A stretch of 64,000 nt of DNA from Hydractinia symbiolongicarpus (GCF_029227915.1 NC_079881.1:4216001-4280000); one strand, 5' to 3'; counted from the stretch's first letter, positions 1 to 13,620 are shown. The notes: generated from the sequence alone by a model not told the origin. Program-made: numbers and translations.

Positions 1-3000
1 GTCTTTAATATATTTTATAGATTTAAAAGTTATGTTCGAAATGTCAGGCATTAGTAATATCGAACCATTTTGTTATCACAATGATTAAAATTTCACAGTA
101 ACTAAGATTTCGGATTACATTCGAGGTAGTATAAAAACAAGGCTCCCCTTTTTTCTTCTTTTCCCGATTCGACCGATTTTTGGAGTGCTTGCCGTAACGT
201 CCGATAATTTATCAGTTTATTGACCCCGCGGAAAAGTAAAAAATCTGTAAAGTTGAAAAGGCATGAAAAAGATGTTGTTTATCAGTCACGCGTGAAAAGC
301 AAAGGAATGTAAAGTTGGAAAGACTTCAAAGAGATGTTGTCATGAGCCAATCGCATATTTGACTTTAACATATAATAATTAATACAACAATTTTTAGCCA
401 AATTTGGTTAAGAAAGAATTGTTTAAATTGAATCAGTGATAAAGAATTATTTTACCCAAGTCGTGCCTGAGTGGTCTAACTCAGGGACAGAATTCCAAGA
501 AATTGATCTTAGACACGAAATAAGACAAAGAGTTTGCTGGCTAAAAAGAAAAAAAAGCAGTTGTTTGCACTTTTCTTTTACATCGTTCCAACAAGTTTAT
601 TGACTTTTGCTTAGCGTGACTAGGTGGATACCAGGAATGGTAAACAATAGTCAAAGTGAAAAACATGGCTAGCTAACTAAGGATATGAAAGAAGTTTTAG
701 TACTTTTAGCTATAGCTTCAATCAGTACTTTTTATAGTGGCTTAAAGTTAAAGTAGATGCTGTCAACATGCAACAAAATAACGTCCAAAGGACAAATAGA
801 CATTATAACCCACCCATCCGGTCTCTTAGGGACATCCATCGGGGATCAATAGGCGGATTTCTGTGCTTGCATTTTTAGGAGTCTTCAAATATTACTTGCG
901 TTGCATGTTTAGTTAAGTAGAAACATGCTATGTACTTAAACAACATGGGCGGTAAAAAAGTCAAAGTGTAATTCACATTTGCATTTGCCAAGGCTTAATG
1001 CTGGATGGTATTAAAAATTTTTTTAATTTATGTTGGTGAATTTTTGCGGAACTTGGATGTAATCTGAACTTTAGCCCTAATTTTTTTGATATAAATAACT
1101 GTTGCTCGGGTATTGTAGCGTGCGATCACAAAACAAAAATAGGAAACGCCAACACGAAACCCAAGTTTGACGAACACCAACAAGAATTCGAAACAAAACT
1201 GCAAAATCAGAGTACATTGAAAAAAATGAAGATTTTAGCAGTTAAGTTAAGTTTAAACAAGACGTATGATATACGCAAACAACCTCGCGAATAAAGTTTA
1301 CAAAAAGCTGTCTATCAAATTGGGATTTTTGTTACGAAGTTAGACACGACATATTTTTCTATTCAGATACGCAATAATATTTGTTACACACTTATTTTTC
1401 AAAATTGATTTGTGAGACCTTCCTGAACGGAAAATTCCTCGAACTTTTAATTTTCGATGGGTCCGTCTTGGGTGAACCGACTGACAGGAAGAAGAAAGAC
1501 CACAAACCCACAAACCCCAAAATTTGCGAAATTCATTAATTCAGTTAATTCTGCCTACATTCACTTTTAAAAAGTTTGGTGGAAACACCTTTATTTACTA
1601 GTTAGTTAAACAAGTGTTTTGAACACTTGTCTTATCTTTTTAAAAAAGAAAAAAGAAAAAAAAGTAAAAATAGTTACCAAGATAAGATTCGAACACACGA
1701 CGACTCCCGTGTCGGTGCTCAAAGAGGCAAAAAATTCCATTCTTGTAGGACACATTTGCGTTTTAATACAAGCTCACGAGCTTGTAATAAAGGTAATTAA
1801 ATCCAATTTTAATTTAACAAGAAATTATCGGAAGATTTAGAAGACGTTATTGACCTTTATAAAGTAACGTGCCGTCTCGAGGTCAACAAAACGTTTCAGG
1901 AACAAAACTGAAAACTACGAGCGAAACAAGCTAAAATGAGAAAGACATTCGTGTTAGACAACTCCGTGCTACTCTAAGTGAACCGAGAGAGTTTTGGAGA
2001 ACTCACCCAATCTATATAACAGCGAACATTTCTTTCAAAATATAAAGCTTCAGTTTGAATGTTTTGTAGTTTTTGAAGGAGTCTTTGGGCATATATTAAC
2101 ATAATTTTGTTTACTAAATAAACATATTGACGTTAACTTATTGCAGGTATGCAGTTTGTCCGTCTTTTGGGTGTCATATATATTTCCAAAATAATAACTT
2201 TACTGCAAATTCAGCAGAAATAGAAACACAGTTTACAACCCGTCGTTACCCCGTCATAGTGGGAACAATCAGTCAATATTATTTTATTATGCGGAACATG
2301 TTTTAACTTAATCGTAATACCGGGTTGAGCACTTGTATATACACACCTTCCCTTTTAAAAAAACTTTATTTCAGACGTGGTTTAAATAAAAAACACAGAA
2401 AACTGTGTTGTTAACACCGGGCTGAATGCTTAGTACAGGTAAACCGCAACTTCTTAATCAATTAAACTTCTTCGATTAAAATAAAAAAACACTGGGAATA
2501 GCCTGTAATTACCCGGTCCAGCTAAAACAATCACTCAGAAATCTTATTATGCAAAATAAGTTTTCATGACAGTAATAAAAGGTGTAGCTAGGCACTTAAC
2601 TAACTGCATTTAGCATAGGAATTATTGACTGGGAATTTTCTTGTAAACCAATCTTCATATGGCTACTTGTTTTACTAGAGCTAGCTAACTAGATAGCCAC
2701 AACTCAGCATGAAAAATAAATAATAATATGACGAACTGAATAAAACTTGAAAATGATAGAAATAAATAAGGATAGTTATAGCTAGCTAGCTGGCTTTAGC
2801 TGGATCTTAAAACTAGTTGTTGATTTCCACCAACCGCTACGCGAAGAGGTATCTTTAAAATCGTTTTGAGGGAGATAGAGAAATAGTGACAGCGCAGTTA
2901 GGCTGGACGTAGGGGGCTGTGATATTTAGGCTAAAATATTCGCGCCGACCCTGGCCATTGTTTTTTTTTCTTTTATTTTTTTGTCACTTGAAAAGCCAAT

Positions 3001-5423
3001 AGGAAAGCTTCGTTTCGTTTTCAACTAATAAGAATACACATTGTAAATAACCTGATCTTAACGACTTTCTAGTATTCTACGTTACTGGGCCAAATCATAG
3101 TCGCCATGGACTATGGCCAAAAGCACTTTATAGATACGGTAGACCCTTATAGTTAAAATTAATGGAGGGGAGTTACCAAAAGCTTTAACAAGTGAGGGTG
3201 TTTTTTTCATTGGAATTTTCTTTCTCCTTTCCAGTTTTTTTCACCAATTTATTTACTTATATACTTGTAGGGAACTTATTAATGTTTAATAATATATAAA
3301 AATGTTTTTAAAAAAGGGATATGTTAAGGAGATATTTTGATTATACTGAACATGTGTAAAAAGGGTCTATCGTATCCTTAAATTCTAGTTTAACTGAATT
3401 GTCCTTTTGCTGTGCCTGTGGGGAAAAGGATTGGTTGCTTGTGGGAATTTTAGGGTAGTTTATATTATAGTATGTCAGTGATGAACAAAGTACTTTTTCT
3501 ACAATATAAAAAAGATGATGTGTAAAAAGTTGAATGTCTATTTAACTGTATGCTCCAGTTTTAGGAACTACGATTGATTTAAGGTAGTATTCGTATATCT
3601 TTGCTAAAAACACATTGACCGTTTTAATAATTAATCTTACCTATCACTGTTATAATTACACGCAACAAAACTTTCATCAACATACAAAATAGTAACATCA
3701 TGCAAGTCAGGATTCTTAGTAACTAAGAGAAAATATGATAAAAAAATATAACAGTATACAATGTATGGTCGTAGCCATTTTCAATAACCTAAAGAGTGGA
3801 TGAATAACTCAATGGTTGCATGTGCTTCTTATGACATACACATAATAAAAACATTAGAGAAAATGTTGCTAAATCATAAGCATCACCATCAAACATCAAA
3901 CAATGTTTTAATGATTAAACTAAAGCAAACATATATATTTCGTCCAGATATTTAACTTTTTTTGGCGTTTATCTTCGTATATGTGCGAGGTTGTATTATA
4001 TCTATACCGAAAAATCACTGTATGAAAGACATCCAATATCTATTTTTAATGAGAAAGTTATATACGTTCGTAAATGGCAAAGATAACATATCCTCTCTTA
4101 TTAACAATACCTGTATTCTGTCTGTGTGCGAAATGATACAAGAACAGCCAATGGATTCTTTTCTTGCTGCGAAGTTATCCATAAAGCGGGAGGTCATTTT
4201 TCAAACTGCAATGTTTTGATACTCGGCATTTTGAAAACGACACATTTTTTTTTCGTTCATTTAAGTCGATAATTTTAATACGCATTTCTGAGAATGCTTA
4301 TGGATGATATGCCTAGTTGTGGCCATTTTGATGGTTTCTTTTAACCTTTAGGAATATTTTTGCATTTTTGTGTTTCTACAGATTAAGAAATACAGGGTGG
4401 CATGTATAAATGTTATACAATGTTATAATTTTCACTAAAAGCGAGGTTATACCTTTACCGTATCATTAAACTTAATTGTAAAATGACTTCCGCCTTAGCT
4501 ATCTACGCATAGCTACTTTTTTTATAAGGAACCCAAAATTATGGTTGAGGTTCGATGTGGCTTTGCTTAAACTTGCTTTTCATCTGGCGTTAATTCACGT
4601 TAATTAGAGGCGTTAAGTTTTTTTAATTTTTCAACACAAAATTAAAACTTTGATGAGTAATTAGGGCCTTTTTATATGAGACCGGGAAACTCAGTCCACC
4701 GAGATATCCCGCATGACTGAGATCTCGGATATTTGCGAAAAAACGCTGAAAATTTAAATCGTGTTTATATGGTGCATATTCGTCTCGCCCCGGCTACAAC
4801 AAGAAACTCGGTCAACCGAGATCCCAGACAGATAAATAATAGCTTGAATGTATTAAATCACACTGTAGTTTAAAACCAGAAAAGTTAGCTTCTTCCTCTG
4901 TTATATTTAGAACAGATATAAACGTGTTCAGTTTCACAGTGAATTTCTACAGATTTATTCGATATATTATTTGGAAAACTTGCAAATTAAAAAGATGATA
5001 TATTACAGGTGCTCTTGTTACTGCATTAATATAAATAACACACGTTCGATTTAAATATATCGACAATTTAACCAAAAAAGTTTGTAAACGGATAACATTG
5101 TATGTTTTATATCAATCGTGGAAAAAATAATGAAACAGCTAGGTGGACAACATTTAAGATGTGATAGTAGAATTATCTCACGCTCTGGCGCCACAAATTT
5201 ATCCACGTCAGGGCGCATGAAGGTCTCGAAATATCAAAGTAGCAACAATTAAAACGTTTAAAGGTAGAAGTTCAAAGTGCGCTATAAACATTTTGTGTCC
5301 AAAGTCGGCTGTGAAAAGTTTTGTACATTAACAAGTTCAAAATGCGCGACTCCAATACAAAAATAGCCCATGTAAATGTGATGGCGAATTTCAAAATAAA
5401 CTGTCTTGTCACATTATATAACA
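1..5423. other. Gene-free AT-rich flank
   Basis: No ORF here has domain-like composition, splice-site support or a recognisable motif; the small ORFs look like chance frames in AT-rich DNA. Visible structure is limited to a dispersed repeat near 2140-2600 (listed separately), short TAGC-rich runs near 2690 and 2780, and a stretch near 4665-4830 in which CTCGG/CCGAG motifs recur in both orientations, probably an old DNA-transposon remnant. Confidence 0.5.
2140..2600. repeat. Dispersed repeat, about 180-bp unit, shared with 52.8-53.2 kb
   Basis: Two to three diverged units carry a shared core: a run like ACTTTACTGCAA, then AAATAAAAACACAG, then a CTGTTGTTA or CCGTCGTTA-like segment. The units are spaced about 180 bp apart (near 2190 and 2370). 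The same core recurs three times at about 52790, 52975 and 53150. No coding potential was seen. This is probably a satellite-like or non-autonomous transposon repeat. Confidence 0.45.
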
Positions 5424-5910
5424 CTAGTCACTATAAAACTGGAAAAATCCACGGGCTCGTCCTTTTTATACAGTTTTGCGTGCGTCTTGCTACTTGCGGT
5501 ACCATTTTGCGTGACAGACAGACAGACAGACAGACGTATACGGATATTATAATATAGACTAGTCGTTAGCCCGTGGAACAATCCACGGGGTCGCTTGTCC
5601 TTTGAATTTACCCGTCGCAACAAAGTGGACGAAAATATAACGCATTTGGTATGGGTGCGCATTTTAAAAATTTCGTGTTTCCGTTACGGGACGCGGCTTT
5701 CGCGGACACACAGACAAAATACGGCTATTATTAAAGACACTAGTCGTTGCCGGTAGAAAAATCCACGGGTTCGCCCGTCCTTTATATTTACCCGTCGCAA
5801 TAAAGTGGATAAAAATATTTCGCATTTGATATTCGTGTCTCCGTAACATCATTTTTTAACTAAGTGGGGGGTCCGCGCAGAGACAGACAAAATACGGCTA
5901 TTATTAAAGA
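5424..5910 (-). mobile_element. Three short non-autonomous Helitrons, head to tail
   Basis: Read on the minus strand, three related copies follow one another (about 5740-5910, 5559-5737, 5424-5558). Each begins TC (TCTATATTATAAT or TCTTTAATAATAG), runs through a CTGTCTGTC tract, and ends with a short hairpin whose arms resemble CCGTGGA/TCCACGG, followed by CTAACGACTAG or a close variant. A 5' TC, a 3' hairpin and a terminal CTAG are the Helitron hallmarks. The junction near 5558/5559 is exact: CTAG of one copy is followed at once by TCTATATT of the next. There is no Rep-helicase gene, so the copies are non-autonomous. Confidence 0.65.
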
Positions 5911-7094
5911 GATAAGCGGAATCAATACGTACACCACAAGAAAAAAACATTAAACACTAAATATTTCAATATATGTTATGTTACATTACAATACATAGCA
6001 GTACTTTGGACCTTGTTACCTAAAAGTGCTTTAGAATTTGAAGAAAACATGGTATTGGTTTTTCTAAGACGTATTTTTTTCACACTTCAGCTTGCATGAA
6101 TGTTAAAAGTTGCAAATTGTTGTATAGCAAAAAGTCAAAAAAATTACAAAATTATTAAAAACTCTGCCAAAACCTTCGGAGTACGCAGATAACTGTTTAA
6201 ACTTAATGCTAAATTTTAACCTAAACACCCAAAATAAATAGTTATTGGGTTTAAAAACAGGAAAAGAGGGTCGTTTCATAAATTATAAACGATTATCTAA
6301 GAAAATGAATGAAATTAAATTACCCAATAAAAAAATTCTAATAATGATCAAAATTCTAATAATGACTTTTCAGACTGCATTTCAAAATTAATTTGGTACT
6401 TGTGCTCAATATTGTTTGTGCTAAAGCTGCTAAAATTTTGCAAATTTTAGTACATTTGCTTAAGACATATGCCTAACCAATTTTAAACAATTCTAAAAAA
6501 CGAGTTGAACATGGTTGTTGAATTTCGACTATGGTGTATCTCTTTGCTTGCACTGTAAGTGCGGGGCTGATTTTGCCCATTCTTGGTCCGTAAATCTACG
6601 TGCTTCATCTTCTAAGAGTATTTATCAGCTAAGGCTTCGTCATAAAAAAGTCACACAGCACCGAAACATCATCAAACTCAAAGACAAGGAGATCTCTTAA
6701 AATAATAATATTAATCAGCCATACATTGTTTATACTCAACACTATAATACCTAAATTTAAATAATCGCTGACTTTTACCAAAACAAAATTGACAGTACAA
6801 TTACATATATTTTTTATAAGAATACCCAACTTCTAATCAGGTTGGTCATTATTATTATTTTTCTATTGTAACCTAAAATGCCAGCCATTCTTATCAAGCA
6901 TATTCTTATAAAAAAATAGCGTGTTTAGAATATATTGAACATTGGTGATGAATTTTTTCACATGTATTAGTTTTTATTTTTCATTGAAATACTTTCCACG
7001 CATAGAATTATTGCCATAACGGAACTTATTAAGTATTATAGCCACAAGGTAAAATTTAAATATACATGCATTTTTTGCATTTGTTTTGCATCTA
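5911..7094. other. Intergenic, nothing recognised
   Basis: AT-rich sequence downstream of the beta-helix receptor gene. It probably contains that gene's 3' untranslated region on the minus strand, but I could not fix a polyadenylation site. I saw no coding sequence, RNA gene or repeat I can support. Confidence 0.4.
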
Positions 7095-10000
7095 TTAGTT
7101 CTCCTTCTTGCTCAAACATTTCTTCACCTTGAAAATGAGATTCTTCACAGCGGCTGATATTAAAATAACAAAAATTACCAACGGAGGCGTAACAAGTATT
7201 ACATCTCGTACCCAAATGCAGATTATATCTATCATTTTAAAACCTGGCAACTCTATAAGGTCATACATATAATCCATAGCCCAAATTAAGTGAAATACAT
7301 TGAGAGTCAGCAACAGTGATAGCGACGCAGTTTCCAACCTGTTAAGTGCACTGCTGCAAAACGGCTGTTCATACCAGTGATGTAACAAGAATAACAGAAG
7401 CATTGGAAATGTGAAAAACGTTTTCAAAACAGGGTTTAATATGCATACACACATAAGTGAGAGAATGAGTCTTCGAAGTAATACAATGATTTCCCAGTTC
7501 ACTGAACCAGAGTTAGATTTCTTTGGTCGATACGGTCCTTGAAACAAACCAATAATTTGATCCTTCTCTTTCTTCTCGTTAAATGATTGATTTCTGTTAA
7601 AGTTAGGAATAGTGCTTTTTATTCTCAGGTAGCGATAAATGGCATAAGGAGGGAAAAAGAAGCAAAAGTAAAATTGCGAATTCGTTATATTGTGCTTAGT
7701 CAGCATTTTTTCAGAAACATAAGCTGATAATGGAAATGACACAATCCAGATGGAAAAGAACACCATGATAAGATATTGCCACCATGAATAACAAACAACG
7801 TCACCTTGTATGTACAAATAATGTGTGTCGTTTATATTGACGCAATTCATCATTTTTATACAGAATGCTGAGATTCCCGTGTAGCCCAACAATGCAAGTT
7901 GAATTAGGCATGATTTTATCTTTACTTGGATGTTTCTGTGGCCATTCCCTAATTCTTGGTCCTCCCTCTGTCGAGTTTTCCATGCTAAGTAAATTTCCCT
8001 TATAACGAAAGCTAAAACAAGAAATACCATGGCTGTTGGAATAGTTGATAATTTAACGACTTCTTTGCCGACCTTTGTTAGATTTTCACTGGGGCACAAT
8101 TTCGATAGCGGTACGAAAATAATTTGTAAATTAAACACAGATGAAATTGCTTTTTTTAAATTTCCCAAAACAGTTTTTTTTTGGTGATCGTCGTTGTTAA
8201 TTCGCAGTAAAACTTCGATTTGATAGAAGAAAAACAAAATGGTCTTTAGTCCAGAAATATTTTGTACCATGCCAACTTCTGCATTCCAGTTAGAAGTTGT
8301 GTAAAGCCCTTCTTGTGTTGACACTGTACTAATAATGACCGTACTGTCATCCTCTTCCTCCTCATCAGACATATCAAATTCACTATTGTCAAGCAAGGGT
8401 TCCATTAATGATTCTTGATTATCCTTTGTTTTCTTAGAACTTTTGATGTATTTTAAAACATACAAAAACACATTTTTGTAACAAAGGAGTATTCCTGTGT
8501 AGATGATTGCATAAAACATGTAAAGTACCCAAAAAGCGCGTTTCCAGCAATGTCGCTTTGATATACAGCTGTCATCGAAAAAATTTACTCGGTAACCAGT
8601 TGTACATGATCCACAGAGAACTCCCTCTCTATTGTTATTGCAAGTATTGTATGAAACACATTTAGAGTTTCCAGGTGAGCAACAGTACGATGGAGGACAA
8701 GGCGTAAATGTAACAATATCTCGCATTGGATAGCCCCAGAAATTACCACGACTAATTAACCCATTGTCACACTTTCCACCTGGGGGACATTTTTGGCATA
8801 TTACACCATTATTTGAGATTGTATTATTTTGATAGTCACGTCGTAAGATATGAAGATTTCCTTCATTTATCGTGTAAGTCAACTTTTTGCATCTAACACA
8901 ACGCAGGGTTGTGATTGCTTTAGCTGAGATTTCGACATTTGGCTTTGCCATTAATTTATACCGTCCATATTCTTCAAAGAATAGTGCGACATTGTGGTTT
9001 TCTGGACAACGGTAGGTAAAATCTTGCTTTTTAAATCTCATAGCTTCGATGCACTTCACATGACAAGAGAATCCTTCTGTCATTGGCCAATTTGGTAGCG
9101 TTGACGAAAGCCTCATGGTGACGTTCCAAAATATTGTAAATGCTGTTGAGTATATTAAAACACTACAGCTTAATGGAGAGATTGGTCCTCCGTATAAGGT
9201 AACGTTGTGCAGTTCAACACTCTTTAAATATAATGGTGGAAGGGGGTTTTCGATGTAAATGCTTCCGCCTTGCGAGATTGCCGAATTTGAAATAAACTTC
9301 GAATTCTTTATCAGCAATTTTGTCACACACCTTTCATAAAAAATTGCACCTCCCCGGGTTCCTGTGTTGTTAACAAAAACAGTTTCTCCAATAACTCCTT
9401 CACATCCTATTATTCGCAGAGCACCCCCGTCAATACCTTTATTGTTTTTAAAAACCGAGCGAGTTATGTTGAAATGTCTAACATCTATCAGGTGTATTGC
9501 TGTGTTTTGAAATCCTTTAAAGGTGCAATAAATTACACGAAACTGCAAATAATTCCTAACAACTAGTAAATCTGTCTTGCTCTTTGTGTTTATGAATGTT
9601 GTATTAAAGATGGTAACAACATGCCCTATTTTAAAAATTACTTTGCAGTATATCATCAACACGAATTTACTTTTGAAAAGACAATTTGATATAGTGACAT
9701 TTGCTCTTCCATAGACTCGGATTTCTGTTGTATTTTGGGCAGTACTATTAAATATTTTCAAGGCCGTAGAAAATAGTTTTAAACTTGAATTACTAAACTG
9801 GCAATGGGAGATCTCAAGATTTAGGAAATATGTCTGTTTTCTACCCAAACCTTCTTCCAAAAAGTTAAAGGAACTTTCAACAATGCAGTTTTTTAACTTT
9901 ACATTCATACTAAACTCAATAAAAGCTAACGAAGCATTATGGAATCGAATTCCATCTATTCTTATGGTGTACTTATTCTGACATTTAAACAGATATGGAT

Positions 10001-12945
10001 AACCAAGTTCTTGCCAATTTGGGATAAGAATTGTTGGATGGATTCTCCCCGTGCTTTTTATGGTAACGTTTTGATGTAGAACAAAAGTTGAATTAACTTC
10101 ATACGTAAAGGGGTTTAGTACATCCTCTCCTCCATCTATTTTTATTGTTAACTGTATCAGCATCCCATTGTTTCGAAGGACGTACCCCACAGAACTGCAT
10201 GGAGAGGCTGGATCTTGCCCACAGTCCTTTTTATCATTTCCATTACGTTTTGAAATAAATATGTCGGTCGAATCTAAAATAAAACGTCCTGCAGTAATAT
10301 GGAAACAGTATTGAAATATAAAACAAAGTATATACTAAAATTAATATAAGGATCTTTGAATAAATATTTTAAAGGACAAAACGTCTATTTTAAAACAATA
10401 GATAAATATTATACATGAAGCTCCCAAAAGATGGTTATTTTTGTTGGTTGCTTTTTTGTTGGTGTGTTTGATTTACCCTGTACCTGAATGTTTACAATAT
10501 TTTTTCTGATACGAATGCAGATTATAAGCTTTTTAAAGTACCATTAAAATCTGACCTGTGGGTGGGTGATCTTATTTTTGAGCTTTTTTCAACCTGTTTT
10601 GTCTTTATTTTGTTATGAGCAAACACAGCTGCAAAACTCATTTTGTTCCTATTTATAGAATTGTTCGAAACGGAACTTTTTGTGTTTGTGTCAGAGAAGT
10701 AAGTGTTAAAGTGGCTGTCAAAATGGGGGTCGAAGCGGGTGTTTTTGTTGCTAATGCTCCTTTATAATAATGTTCATGAACAGTCGCACCTATATCAATA
10801 CCAATTTTTTACTTTTATTTTAAGAATAATAAAGTATTTTTAAAAAGACAACTAGTATTTAACCATCAAAAACTTCAAACAGAAAGTGAAAATTTGCTTT
10901 AGAACTAAAGTAATTGAATTTTAAGCAGATAGTGGTATTTTGGAGACATTTCAAGCTTTCTATGACGTCACAGTGCTGACATTTATTGCCGCCATTTTTT
11001 TAAATTTGAGCTTTTTTCAGTCTAATTTAATTCTTATTCCGTTACAACTTTAAAATCCAGACTAAATATTTTTTCCAAAAATTTATTTATTTATTTATCC
11101 GTTATTCCGAGAATTTATCCGGTTTTCTATATACGCAAAATGAGTGTTTTTGCAAGCGGAGCTCTCTGGTTATGTTTATGAACGATCGAGTAAATATAAT
11201 TATTATTTTTGTAGTTATTTAAGTGGGAAAGAATCGACCCCAAACAAAAATAAAAAATTTGCATCCTTGATTGTTTATAAATAATAGCAAAATTCAGAGT
11301 CGGGTTGTTTGCAGTTTTAAAGATCATGGTCTCAGCCTGAAACTGTTTTTATATTGTTCTTATTTTCCAGCCAAATTTGAGACTCGTGTTCTTATAAAAT
11401 TGTTCTTATAAACAAAAAGAGTTTAGTAATTTTTACGTTTAAGGATACGGTAACCTCCTGTGACACATACTCAGTATATTTAAAATATCTCCTCTGCTCG
11501 CTATATTAACCCTAACAAATATATATATTCGGAAAGCCAAATAAATTATCTCTAGAGTGATGATAAAATAATTATATACAAAAATTCACCCTTCCAGTTT
11601 ATTTTGTCGAACACTCCCCTCAGTAAAGTTTTTGTTCGTGGAAAAAAATATCATTGCGAAGCTCCTATTCAGCTCTATAAAACCTTGCTTTTTTTTACTC
11701 AAAACAACACGTTGTTCCGCAAATATAGCATATTTTGTGTTACAATAGCTGTTTTATCTATTTTTAAGCATGATAGATCAATAACTCGATATTTCCTTAC
11801 TCACTACGTTAGAGAACTCAAAGTTTTGTAGCCAAAGATATAATTGTCGCAACAAACTTATCTTCGTACAAATTCGACAAGATTGAGGGGAGTGTTCGAC
11901 AAAAATATATACTGTTACGACTGAAAATTTTATTTTGAGAAAAAGTAAATCAAAGATCTTTGCTTTTGCCTGCAAAAATCACGATAAAGGAATGTGACAC
12001 CCATTTAAACGCTATGAATAATTAATAACTCCTGAATATTTTATTAAAAATTAAAGGAAAGTATTTTCGCAGAATTTTGGGTCTTGTTATTGCTAAACAG
12101 ACAACAGGATAACATAACATAACAGGATAAAAACGAAAATAAATAAATAAATAAATCAAAAAGGCATAGATAATAACTAATAATAAACTTGTATAGATTA
12201 TTAAAGTGTGAACGTTTCGTGAAGATGCAATTTTTTATAACTCTCTTAAATTATCATACAGATATAATATATGGAATTTTAAACTTTGAGCACACTATTG
12301 AAAACACTACAAGATAAAAAAAATAATTTTTCTCATTTTATCCCTCTTAACAATATTTATTTTTGATTTTTTTAAAAAAAAAATATCAGGAAAATATGCC
12401 AAAGAATCAAAATTAAAAAAATATTTTTTAGAAAAAATTACCCTAAAGGGGGTTACTGTATCCTTAACATAAGAAATAATATGGCATGATTCACAAGTTG
12501 TTAACAACATGATTTCAATGGTATATAGACATTCAGAAAGAATGAAATATCCTTTCCATTACAATAACAAAATAATCCCTGTTGCTTTTATTCTCTTCAT
12601 AGGTTAACCTTACATAATAATTTCATAAAAAATACAAAAATGAAAGTATGATGTTCTGCTTATACTTTATCTATATTATAAAACCCGTATACGTCTGTCC
12701 GTCTGTCACGCACAATGGTAGCTTAGCTGCGCAAGTAGCGAGACGCACGCAGTACAGTATAAAAAGAACGGGCGAACCCGTGGAATTTTCCACGGGCTAA
12801 CGACTACTTTATTATATTTATTTTGTGTTTTTTTATTGATAGAGGACTAAAATTGATGTACACAGTTGTTGTACTAACCTGCCACAGGAATGAGCACAGC
12901 TGTTGTTATTGTCAGGACATGAATGAAAGATATTTTATAGAGCAT
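7095..12945 (-). CDS. Beta-helix / Cys-rich multi-pass membrane protein (receptor-like)
   Basis: Two-exon gene. Exon 1 is 12945-12879: ATG, a hydrophobic signal peptide, donor GTTAGT. Exon 2 is 10273-7095, with acceptor TTTTATTTTAG. The intron is phase 1 and the product is 1081 aa. After the signal peptide (about 1-22) comes a right-handed beta-helix region (about 50-420) with GGAL/GGAI/GGSI motifs near 305, 330 and 358, of the kind found in polymorphic-membrane-protein repeats, and many N-glycosylation sites. A cysteine-rich module follows (about 445-597; CPPGGKC, GVLCGSC), like ephrin-receptor-type GCC2/GCC3 modules. Then come about eight to ten membrane segments (near 602-630, 764-782, 810-830, 852-875, 948-965, 970-988, 1003-1022 and 1036-1062), with an acidic cytoplasmic loop near 650-666. 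It is predicted to sit at the cell surface; ligand and signalling output are unknown. A broken paralogue lies at 43.6-50.6 kb. Confidence 0.85.
11602..11904. mobile_element. MITE with 21-bp perfect terminal inverted repeats
   Basis: The 21 bases at 11602-11622 (beginning TTTTGTCGAACACTCC) are the exact reverse complement of 11884-11904. The 260-bp interior is AT-rich and non-coding. Target-site duplications are unclear because the flanks are low in complexity. The element lies inside the receptor gene's intron. Confidence 0.6.
12670..12807 (+). mobile_element. 138-bp non-autonomous Helitron
   Basis: It starts TCTATATTATAAAACCCG directly after an A/T-rich target and contains the CTGTCCGTCTGTC tract. 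It ends with a hairpin at about 12777-12796 (arms CCCGTGGAA/TTCCACGGG), then CTAACGACTAC followed by T. The last base differs from the usual CTAG of the family. It lies in the receptor intron near exon 1. Confidence 0.6.
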
Positions 12946-13416
12946 CTTCACTTCTAAACAAGTATCGACGAAAACGCTGTTTATAAGAAAGAGAAGCGTT
13001 TTGTACTAAAAACTTTTGTTTTATTCTCAACTTTCATTTTAATGTGAAACTGAAACATTATTATTCTTAGTAACATTAACCCTACATTCGGTCCAGGGTT
13101 TGTCGAAGATATTATGACGGGAAAGGATTCAATAAATATTAAAGAATTATTTTCTTTAATGAAATAAAGTTGGGTTTTAACTTTTAACTTCTTAGTATAA
13201 TCCCAACGAATATAAGTATTTCATAGAGATTTTTAGGGGTAGTTTCGGGTAATAGCCAATATCCACGTCTCTGAGAAGTATGGGGCCTGAAAATTTGGTA
13301 TGCAGGTATTTTTAGTTAAATAATTAAACTCAGGAAGTATAATAACCTTATATCCGAGCAAAAAAGAGTTATAAAAAAAATCGAAAGAGGTGGGGGGTTG
13401 AATTCGCCTCCCTTCC

Positions 13417-13620
13417 CTAAGAAAAAATAGGGTTAATGCTCTTACATATGTTGATTATTATTCCTTTAATAAAAGAAAAAGAAGTAAAAACAAGCAAACA
13501 AACAATATAGTTTATAAGATGGACCAACAAACGTCCTTTTATTATAAGATGAACCAACAAACGTCCTTTTATGTCAAATATAGTAATTACTTTATTATCG
13601 AAGAAAATGATTACTATCAT
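13417..13620. repeat. Short direct repeat in intergenic DNA
   Basis: A roughly 30-bp unit (TAAGATGGACCAACAAACG then TCCTTTTAT) occurs twice in a row near 13515-13575, with one base different. The surrounding sequence shows no gene. Confidence 0.4.

Larger units (their letters stand above)
10274..12878 (-). other. Intron 1 of the beta-helix receptor gene
   Basis: A 2.6-kb phase-1 intron separates the signal-peptide exon from the single large coding exon. It contains a 303-bp MITE (11602-11904) and a 138-bp Helitron (12670-12807). The leader-exon / long-intron / one-big-exon layout is the same in the paralogous pseudogene. Confidence 0.75.

Noticed and set aside
470-540. tRNA-Ser/Leu-like start (GCCTGAGTGGTCTAACTCAG)
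   Set aside because: No box B follows, so there is no complete tRNA or convincing SINE head.
1681-1730. tRNA-like segment on the minus strand (GTGTTCGAATC box B)
   Set aside because: There is no box A at the right distance and no cloverleaf could be drawn.
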